Shown one piece after another: positions 53,204-58,739 of a stretch of DNA of 58,739 bases. Positions within the stretch are counted from its first letter, which is position 1. Every line of letters starts with the position of its first letter. Source of the DNA: JAKALX01 sp964508715 (GTDB lineage: Bacteria; Chloroflexota; Dehalococcoidia; Tepidiformales; Tepidiformaceae); the NCBI GenBank assembly GCA_964508715.1, contig CAZDUX010000019.1:1-58739 (forward strand), read 5' to 3'. The position numbers were made by a program, and so were the translations under genes. The notes below the pieces were generated by a model. It was given only the letters and a program-made list of their open reading frames with translations. It did no database searches and was not told the origin of the DNA.

Positions 53204-54754
53204 CTACAGCGGGATGTTGCCGTGCTTTTTGGGAGGATTCCGGTCGGCCTTGTTCTGCAGCATCTCCAGGGCCCGGATGATCTTGGCCCGTGTCTGCCGG
53301 GGGTCGATGACATCGTCGAGGAAGCCGCGGCCCGCCGGGATATAGGGCGTCGCGAATTTCGAACGGTATTCCTCCACGAGTTCCTTCCGGCGCTGCTCCG
53401 GGTCCTCTGCCTTCGCCATCTCTTCGCGGTACACGATATTCACGGCCCCCTCGGGACCCATCACGGCTACTTCGCCCGTGGGCCATGCGAAGTTCATGTC
53501 ACCACGCAGGTGTTTGCTCGACATAACCAGGTAAGCACCTCCGTATGCCTTGCGCAGCAGGATTGCGATTTTCGGTACCGTCGCTTCGCTGTACGCGTAG
53601 AGCAGCTTCGCCCCGTGCGTGATGATGCCGCCGTACTCCTGGCTGATGCCGGGCAGGTAGCCCGGCACATCGATGAGCGTGACGAGCGGGATGTTGAAGC
53701 AGTCGCAGAAGCGTACGAAACGCGAAGCCTTCCGCGCGGCGTTGATGTCGAGCGAACCCGCCAGGTGCATGGGCTGATTGGCGACAAACCCAACTGGCTT
53801 GCCTCCCATCCGCCCAAATCCAACGACCATGTTGCCGGCCCACATCTCGTGCACTTCCATGAAGTCGCCGTCGTCGACCAGGCGATCGATCACATCGCGC
53901 ACGTCGTAGGGCCGGTTCGGCTCGGCCGGGACGATCGAGAGCAGGTCGTCATCCGCACGGTTCGGGTCATCGTTTGTCGGCGCCATCGGAGCGTCTTCGG
54001 CGTTATTCGAGGGCAAGAACGAGAGCAGCCGCCGGACCTCCGCGAGAGTCTCCTCTTCGCCGGCAATGGCGAAATGGGCCACGCCCGAGCGTACTGCGTG
54101 GGCGTCGGCTCCGCCCAGTTCCTCGTGCGAAACCTCCTCGCCCGTCACCGCCCGAATGACGTCCGGGCCCGTGATATACATCTGGCCGCTGCCTTCGGTC
54201 ATGAAGCAGAAGTCGGTAAGCGCCGGGCTGTAGACCGCACCGCCCGCCGATGGGCCCATCACCACGCTGATCTGCGGCACGACGCCACTTGCGAGCGTAT
54301 TCATCGCGAAGATTTCGCCGAACCCTCGCAGGCTCTCCGGCCCGTCCTGGATGCGCGCGCCGCCCGAGTCCTGGATACCGACGATGGGCGCGCCGGTCAT
54401 CATCGCCAGGTCCATCACCTTCAGGATCTTCTCTGCGACTGCCTCGCTCAGCGAGCCGCCATAGAGGGTGAAGTCATAGGAGAACACGTACACGGGACGC
54501 CCATCGACCTTGCCCCAGCCGGTGACCACCGCTTCACCGGTCTCCGCGCCCGCTGCCGAGCCGCGTGGCCGGACGAGGGGGTCGATCTCATCGAAGCTGC
54601 CGGGGTCGAGGAGGAGGTCGATGCGCTCGCGCGCGGTGAGCTTCCCCCGCGCGTGCTGCGCTTCGATGCGCTTGGGTCCGCCACCCTGCGCGAAGTTCGC
54701 CTTGAGTTCTTGCAGTTGCGCGAGCTTCTGCTCGGCGGTGAGCTGTTCTGGCAT
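53204..54754 (-). CDS. Acyl-CoA carboxyltransferase (propionyl/methylmalonyl-CoA type, 12S-like)
   Basis: 516 aa, the length of the transcarboxylase 12S subunit and of propionyl-CoA carboxylase beta. The N-domain has GKLTARERIDLLLDPGSF and the acyl-CoA site GIQDSGGARIQDG; the C-domain has ANQPMHLAGSLD and TLIDVPGYLPG, both near-identical to methylmalonyl/propionyl enzymes. It is chosen to start at ATG 54754 with GAGG ten bases upstream; longer frames reach 54931 without similarity. The 5S-like and carrier genes are 1.2-2.7 kb downstream on the same strand. Diverges from the TetR gene. Confidence 0.93.
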   Translation of the reverse strand: MPEQLTAEQKLAQLQELKANFAQGGGPKRIEAQHARGKLTARERIDLLLDPGSFDEIDPLVRPRGSAAGAETGEAVVTGWGKVDGRPVYVFSYDFTLYGGSLSEAVAEKILKVMDLAMMTGAPIVGIQDSGGARIQDGPESLRGFGEIFAMNTLASGVVPQISVVMGPSAGGAVYSPALTDFCFMTEGSGQMYITGPDVIRAVTGEEVSHEELGGADAHAVRSGVAHFAIAGEEETLAEVRRLLSFLPSNNAEDAPMAPTNDDPNRADDDLLSIVPAEPNRPYDVRDVIDRLVDDGDFMEVHEMWAGNMVVGFGRMGGKPVGFVANQPMHLAGSLDINAARKASRFVRFCDCFNIPLVTLIDVPGYLPGISQEYGGIITHGAKLLYAYSEATVPKIAILLRKAYGGAYLVMSSKHLRGDMNFAWPTGEVAVMGPEGAVNIVYREEMAKAEDPEQRRKELVEEYRSKFATPYIPAGRGFLDDVIDPRQTRAKIIRALEMLQNKADRNPPKKHGNIPL

Positions 54755-54891
54755 GCGATGTCGCCTCGTTTGTCCCGGTGCCGGGGAAGGATAATGACGC
54801 GAAAGGCCAGCGCCGTGGCCAGCCCTGCAGGACCCCGTGGCCCCGCACGAATGTAGCATCGCCCCCTCGCTCGCGCGAGAATCGGCTATCC

Positions 54892-54915
54892 GCGCATTTG
54901 CGCATGCAAGCGCGC
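54892..54915. promoter_or_regulatory. Operator-like dyad upstream of the tetR-devCA unit
   Basis: GCGCATTTGC and GCAAGCGCGC form an imperfect (8/10) inverted repeat around a GCAT centre, 18 bases before the TetR start. The location suggests autoregulation by the adjacent TetR protein. Confidence 0.5.
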
Positions 54916-54933
54916 ACTTGCTACTGTTCAATC

Positions 54934-55542
54934 ATGGACGAAACGCGGCACCGCATCCTCTCTGCCGCGCACCGTATCTTCTCTGCTGAGGGCTTCCACG
55001 GAGCAACCACGAAGCGCATCGCCGCAGAGGCTGCCGTCAACGAGGTCACTCTCTTCCGTCACTTCCCCTCCAAAGAACAGCTGCTCGGGGCGGCCCTCGA
55101 TTGGCACTCTGCCATCGCCATCGCCGAAATCGATGCCAATCCGCTTCCCTCTGAACCCACCGTTCTCGAGCCGGAACTTCGCACCTTCCTGCTCGATACG
55201 CTTCACGGTTTCCTCGCCAGTCACCAGGCGGTTCGCACCACCCTCGGCGAATGGGGCCACCACCCCGAACTCGATGAACGTCTCATGCGAATCACGAACC
55301 ATGTCTACGACATCCTCGAGCGCTACCTCGCTGCTGCCCGCGCCGCCGGCCTCATTCGCACAGATACGAATATCGTCGTCGCGGCTGAGACGCTCCTTGC
55401 CATGATCTTCGCCGACGGCATGCTTCGCCAGGTACTCCCGGGACGCTTCCCACTCGCCCCGCCCGATTCGGTTTCGGCCTACCTCGATCTCGTGCTCCAC
55501 GGCATGCTCCCAACCCTCCCTTCCACTCCGGAGAACACCTGA
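54934..55542 (+). CDS. TetR family transcriptional regulator
   Basis: 202 aa. HTH at about 3-50: HRILSAAHRIFSAEGFHGATT, then RIAAEAAVNEVTLFRHFPSKEQLL. The C-terminal ligand domain (about 60-195) is helical. ATG at 54934 begins directly at the HTH. It is first in a three-gene unit: its stop shares a base with the permease start, so it probably controls that ABC transporter and itself. It is not closely related to the two TetR paralogues near 18 and 21 kb. The inducing ligand is unknown. Confidence 0.9.
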   Translation: MDETRHRILSAAHRIFSAEGFHGATTKRIAAEAAVNEVTLFRHFPSKEQLLGAALDWHSAIAIAEIDANPLPSEPTVLEPELRTFLLDTLHGFLASHQAVRTTLGEWGHHPELDERLMRITNHVYDILERYLAAARAAGLIRTDTNIVVAAETLLAMIFADGMLRQVLPGRFPLAPPDSVSAYLDLVLHGMLPTLPSTPENT

Positions 55543-56657
55543 TGCTTGGACTCACCGAAATTCGCCGCCGGAAACTGCAGTTCTCGCTCATCGGCCTCAT
55601 CGTCACCCTTATCACCTACCTGGTGCTGATGGTGAATGGCCTGGGCATCGGCCTGAGCGAGCTCTCGGGACGCGCACTCAAGAACTGGAACGCCGATGCC
55701 ATCGCTTACTCCGACACGTCGAACATCAGCGTCATCCGCTCCGAACTTGGCCAGGATACCGTTGACCGGATCACCAGCCTGCCTGGCGTCACCGCCTCAA
55801 CGCCGCTCGGTTATTACGGAGTCAACATCCGCAAGCCTGATGGGACGATCAGTGCAAAGGCAAAGTCCGCAGCACTCGTCGGCTTCGATCTCGGGAGCAT
55901 TGGTGAACCGAAAATCATCTCGGGTCGGAATCTCGAGCCCGGTGAGCAGGATGCTCTCCTTGCTGATAAGACGTTCCTCAACGCCACAGACCTCAACGTC
56001 GGCGACACCGTCATCCTCGCCTACAAGCTCACATCGAGCACGTTTCGGATAGTCGGCGAGATCGACCAGGGTGCCTTCTTCTTCCAGCCGACGGTCTACG
56101 TCCTCCGGAGCACCTGGCAAGGCATGAAGTATGGCGGCCAGGGCGGTGAACAGCCTGTGGCCAGCATTGTATTGCTGAAGGGCCACAACCTTCCGTCTCT
56201 CGACCCCAACGGTGTGACGATCGTCTCCAAGGACACTGCCTTCAGGAACATCGAGGGTGTCAGCGCCCAGCAGTCCACCGTCGATGCGCTGATGTTCTTC
56301 GGCTACCTCATCGGTGCCCTCATCATTGGGGTCTTCTTCTATGTCCTCACGCTCCAGAAGGTCCCGCAAATTGGTGTCCTCAAGGCCGTTGGTGCGACCT
56401 CGTTCTTCGTTGTCCGTCAGATCCTGGTCCAGGTACTCACGCTGGCTGTCGCGGGTGTGATCATCGCGATCCCGCTCGCCTGGCTCACGAACCGGGGACT
56501 CCAACAGCTCGCGGCGCAGGTCCCCATCGCGTTCACGACAAACGCCTTCATCATTACGTCCGTTGCGATGATCGTGACTGCACTCGTCGGTGCCATCTTC
56601 TCTGCCCGGCAGGCCATTCGAGTCGACCCGATCATCGCCCTCGGGCAACAGCAGTAG
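55542..56657 (+). CDS. ABC transporter permease (DevC/FtsX-like)
   Basis: 371 aa. It has one N-terminal membrane segment (about 14-35), an extracytoplasmic domain of about 210 residues, then three membrane segments in an FtsX-type block: FGYLIGALIIGVFFYVLTLQK, then LTLAVAGVIIAIPLAWL, then FIITSVAMIVTALVGAIFSARQA. The LKAVGATSFF coupling motif is typical of DevC/MacB-type permeases. These export lipids or peptides, or work mechanically through a partner. The start is ATG 55542, sharing a base with the tetR stop. No membrane-fusion gene is adjacent. Confidence 0.88.
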   Translation: MLGLTEIRRRKLQFSLIGLIVTLITYLVLMVNGLGIGLSELSGRALKNWNADAIAYSDTSNISVIRSELGQDTVDRITSLPGVTASTPLGYYGVNIRKPDGTISAKAKSAALVGFDLGSIGEPKIISGRNLEPGEQDALLADKTFLNATDLNVGDTVILAYKLTSSTFRIVGEIDQGAFFFQPTVYVLRSTWQGMKYGGQGGEQPVASIVLLKGHNLPSLDPNGVTIVSKDTAFRNIEGVSAQQSTVDALMFFGYLIGALIIGVFFYVLTLQKVPQIGVLKAVGATSFFVVRQILVQVLTLAVAGVIIAIPLAWLTNRGLQQLAAQVPIAFTTNAFIITSVAMIVTALVGAIFSARQAIRVDPIIALGQQQ

Positions 56658-56667
56658 GAGCGGGACG

Positions 56668-57342
56668 ATGCCAGTACGTCTCCATGTCGGCCATCTCAGC
56701 AAGACCTACGGGAGCGGGGACAACGCTGTCCATGCCGTTCGCGATGTCAGCTTCACCATCGAACCAGGTGAGTTTGCCGCCATCGTCGGTCCGAGTGGCT
56801 CCGGTAAGACCACGCTCCTCGCGATGATCGGCGGGCTCCTCACTCCAACGTCAGGTTCGATCCGCGTGGATGACCGCGAAGTCGGGAAGATGTCGAACGG
56901 CGAAGCCGCTGCCTACCGGCGTAATGCCGTGGGCTACGTTTTCCAGGCGAATAACCTCGTTCCCTATCTCACCGCCCGCGAAAATCTCCTCCTCATGCAG
57001 CAGATCCGCGGCGGGCCAAGGAAGGCGGCACAGGAGCGGGCTGGCCGGCTCCTCGATGAGCTTGGACTCACCCCGCGCGCCAACGCCATCGCGACCGAGT
57101 TATCTGGTGGCGAACGTCAGCGCGTCGCGATCGCTCGTGCCCTCATGAATGACCCGCAGCTCGTCCTCGTTGATGAACCGACGGCGAGCCTCGACTCGAT
57201 ACGCGGCCAGCAGGTCGTCCGTTCCCTCATCGATGAAGTGAAGGGTCGCGATAAGCTCGGCATCATGGTCACCCACGATCTCGACATGGCTACCCTCGCC
57301 GACCGCGTCATAGAAATCCACGACGGTCAGCTGCGCGGGTAA
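56668..57342 (+). CDS. ABC transporter ATP-binding protein (DevA/LolD-like)
   Basis: 224 aa. Walker A GPSGSGKTTLL (about 41-51), Q-loop VFQANNLVPYLTARENLL, signature LSGGERQRVAIARAL and Walker B LVLVDEPTASLD, with the H-loop in IMVTHDLD. It pairs with the DevC/FtsX-like permease ten bases upstream. ATG at 56668 has AGGAG seven bases upstream; an in-frame extension into the permease gene is not needed. It would power an exporter regulated by the TetR gene of the unit. Confidence 0.95.
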   Translation: MPVRLHVGHLSKTYGSGDNAVHAVRDVSFTIEPGEFAAIVGPSGSGKTTLLAMIGGLLTPTSGSIRVDDREVGKMSNGEAAAYRRNAVGYVFQANNLVPYLTARENLLLMQQIRGGPRKAAQERAGRLLDELGLTPRANAIATELSGGERQRVAIARALMNDPQLVLVDEPTASLDSIRGQQVVRSLIDEVKGRDKLGIMVTHDLDMATLADRVIEIHDGQLRG

Positions 57343-57697
57343 GAGCACTCGCCGGATACAAGAAACGGCTCCGTTTGGGGACCGCCATGATTCAACCTGC
57401 TGGCTGGGGACGGAGGAGTCGAACCCCCACGTACAGATCCAGAATCTGCTGCTCAGGCGACTCAATTACGTCTAGTGTGAATCTGAACTCGACCCGGCAC
57501 ATCAACAAAATCACGAGATAGATGCACACATGGTGCACATTCCGTGATGTCGTGGCTCCGTACGCATACGTTCATTCGCGGTCCCGCCACGGCCGGACTT
57601 TCCCAGTGACGGGCCCGTCGGCAAGAACCCGACTCCCGGGTCCTCGAGGACGGCCAGGCGGTTCCCTCGACCCCATTCTTCAGTCAAAGGAGACTCT
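57343..57697. other. Intergenic stretch with weak hairpin and tRNA-Gln remnant
   Basis: After the ABC gene, AAACG/CGTTT with loop GCTC (57364-57377) is a weak terminator-like hairpin. The tRNA-Gln 3'-half remnant follows. No supported frame occurs here; AAAGGAG at 57686-57692 is the ribosome site for the next gene. Confidence 0.5.
57401..57449 (-). other. tRNA-Gln (CUG) 3'-half remnant, possible attachment site
   Basis: On the minus strand the sequence has an intact anticodon arm GCAGA-TTCTGGA-TCTGT (anticodon CTG), a four-base variable loop, a T-arm GGGGG-TTCGACT-CCTCC, the acceptor 3' strand GTCCCCA, discriminator G and CCA. Upstream the matching TGGGGAC acceptor strand and a D-stem are missing (CTAGAC and unpaired bases instead). 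It is therefore not a complete tRNA. Such 3' halves are left when elements integrate at tRNA genes. Confidence 0.75.
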
Positions 57698-58222
57698 TTG
57701 CGCTACCAGGATATCGCCATTGATACCGAGTACGCTGTCCGCTCGAAAGCCGGCGCACAGCAGGTAGTTGTTCATGTGCTTGTGGTTGCTAAAGCGGACG
57801 AGACCAAGCACGTCACGATCCGCCACCTCGAGCCGCCACTTGCCGGCGTGGAAGAGACCATCGGATTTCGCCACGTCCTGGCTTCCTGGCACGACCACAC
57901 AGTGTCCCTGTATGAGGAAGGACGCCTCGCTGTGCTGCGTGAGCTATCGGTCCATGCCGACCACATCATGATGAACGCGGTGCAACTCGTGTTTGATTCG
58001 AGTGGCGAGAGCGTTTCCGTCGAAATCGATGCACATGTGAAGTCCAGGCTTGGACCGCTCATGCGGCTTGCTGACCGAGCCGGGTTCGAACAGTTACTGG
58101 ATGCAATCGCCCCGGAAGCTTTCATCAATCATCGCGGTGACGTCCATATGAGCTTTCCGGAGGCCGAGCGGCTCGCCATAGCCTTCGCCCAGAACGAGCC
58201 GGAGCCGTCCTTCTCGAGATAG
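57698..58222 (+). CDS. Hypothetical protein, 174 aa
   Basis: Not recognised. It starts with TTG, supported by AAAGGAG five bases upstream (57686-57692), and codon bias matches genuine genes. The sequence is soluble, alternating strands and helices (QQVVVHVLVVAKADETKHVTI, SVSVEIDAHVKSRL), with no signal peptide, membrane segment or known motif. Its last bases overlap a second coding-like frame that continues beyond its stop, described next, so the annotated stop may be the product of a frameshift. Confidence 0.7.
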   Translation: MRYQDIAIDTEYAVRSKAGAQQVVVHVLVVAKADETKHVTIRHLEPPLAGVEETIGFRHVLASWHDHTVSLYEEGRLAVLRELSVHADHIMMNAVQLVFDSSGESVSVEIDAHVKSRLGPLMRLADRAGFEQLLDAIAPEAFINHRGDVHMSFPEAERLAIAFAQNEPEPSFSR

Positions 58223-58470
58223 GCTCCTGGGAGGACACAGTCCTTGCACGCCGTGGCCGGCCTGGAACTCCGTTCCACGGTTTCGTCCTCGAACAAGAAG
58301 CCGTCCACGCTCTTGCACGAAAGTGGGCTGGAGCGCCGACGCGCCTCAATCAGCTCGAGGCGGAGAACGAGCGTCTGCGCGCGCTGCTCATGACCGCCTG
58401 TCGCGAACTGGAGCTTGCCGGGAAGGAAGCGGAAGCATCGAAGTTGGCCGTCGGATTGCACATCGTCTGA
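58141..58470 (+). pseudogene. Coding-like frame without a start codon, coiled-coil C-terminus
   Basis: This frame, -1 relative to the 174-aa gene, is open from 58141 to a TGA at 58468. From about 58219 it has clear protein character: GSWEDTVLARRGRPGTPF, EQEAVHALARKWAG and a leucine-zipper-like RLNQLEAENERLRALL, then RELELAGKEAEASKLA, with GC-biased third positions. No ATG, GTG or TTG precedes the coiled coil; the first ATG (58390) lies inside it. It is probably the end of a frameshifted longer gene, perhaps joined to the previous one, or starts at a rare codon. Confidence 0.5.
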
Positions 58471-58510
58471 ACCACCCTGCATGCGAGGTTGGTACTCGAG
58501 CGATGTGTAC

Positions 58511-58530
58511 AAGCCGCAGGAAGGCGGCTT
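58511..58530. terminator. Terminator-like hairpin near the right edge
   Basis: AAGCCGC / GCGGCTT, a 7-bp perfect stem with loop AGGAAG, 40 bases after the coiled-coil frame ends. Only two T follow the stem. No supported gene is seen from 58531 to the window end. Confidence 0.5.
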
Positions 58531-58739
58531 CTGTCGTAGCTGAGGAACTGGAACTCAGAGTCCCGCCTCTCTTATCTACGCTGAACAGCGTCAAGAGTCT
58601 CCGCGCGCGCCGATTAACCCGAAAGCGTCGTACGTTGGCGCCGGGGGCGTATCGGCCACATCAGCAAGCCGCAGTAAGCGGGGACGCCTGTGAATCGCCA
58701 CAGTTAATGTTCACGAGCGGGGAGAGATCGCCGGAGTGA

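Noticed and set aside
53222..54856. 544-aa plus-strand frame
   Set aside because: Antisense shadow of the 12S-like carboxyltransferase.
57401..57475. Complete tRNA-Gln gene
   Set aside because: No 5' acceptor strand pairs with the 3' strand and no D-stem can be drawn, so only the 3' half is called.
58323..58739. 138-aa frame open to the window end
   Set aside because: It overlaps the coiled-coil frame, crosses the hairpin at 58511 and has no family pattern or codon bias.

Overview
The window is one stretch of GC-rich chromosomal DNA (GC about 60-65% by eye) with short intergenic gaps, strong GGAGG/AGGAG ribosome sites and many ATGA-type overlaps. Gene content suggests a heterotrophic, probably aerobic Chloroflexota-like bacterium: catalase-peroxidase, glutamate dehydrogenase, TreT-type trehalose synthase, many acyl-CoA carboxylase and family III CoA-transferase genes, a luciferase-like monooxygenase and Thr/Pro-rich 'TPTP' linkers. 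This taxonomic reading is inference; there is no rRNA or marker gene here.

Layout. 0-7 kb: 2-hydroxyacid dehydrogenase, glutamate dehydrogenase, a small unknown, two overlapping signalling proteins with degenerate GGDEF domains, and katG with a strong hairpin after it. 7-10.5 kb: DUF1801 protein, a thiolase-like protein whose nucleophilic Cys is Ser coupled to a DUF35 Zn-ribbon partner, and two membrane proteins. 10.5-34 kb: a catabolic accessory region with a nitroreductase, EthD proteins, CaiB/BaiF CoA-transferases, biotin-dependent carboxylases, two related TetR repressors, SDRs and an oligopeptide-type ABC importer lacking its ATPases. It ends at a truncated tyrosine recombinase beside tRNA-Leu(UAA). 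35-46 kb: WYL regulator, degenerate M23 protein, CheW, MBL hydrolase, a MoxR/DUF58/VWA operon, luciferase-like monooxygenase, a BrkB-like membrane protein and TreT. 46-58.7 kb: a bacterial relative of the tRNA-queuosine mannosyltransferase, HAD and PD-(D/E)XK-like small proteins, pckA, a biotin carrier, a 5S-like pyruvate carboxyltransferase, an HDOD protein, a 12S-like acyl-CoA carboxyltransferase, a TetR-controlled DevC/DevA-type ABC unit, a tRNA-Gln 3'-half remnant, an unknown protein and a coding frame with no start codon.

How the genes may work together. The central region looks like CoA-thioester catabolism: import, CoA activation by CoA-transferases, carboxylation, SDR oxidation and a thiolase-like/DUF35 step, under two sibling TetR repressors. 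Three functions occur both as neighbouring separate genes and as a fusion: an inactive-looking plus active CaiB pair, an EthD pair, and carboxyltransferase plus biotin carrier. At 50-55 kb the three parts expected of a Propionibacterium-type transcarboxylase lie within 5 kb, just upstream of pckA; such an enzyme could move CO2 from methylmalonyl-CoA to pyruvate and feed PEP synthesis.
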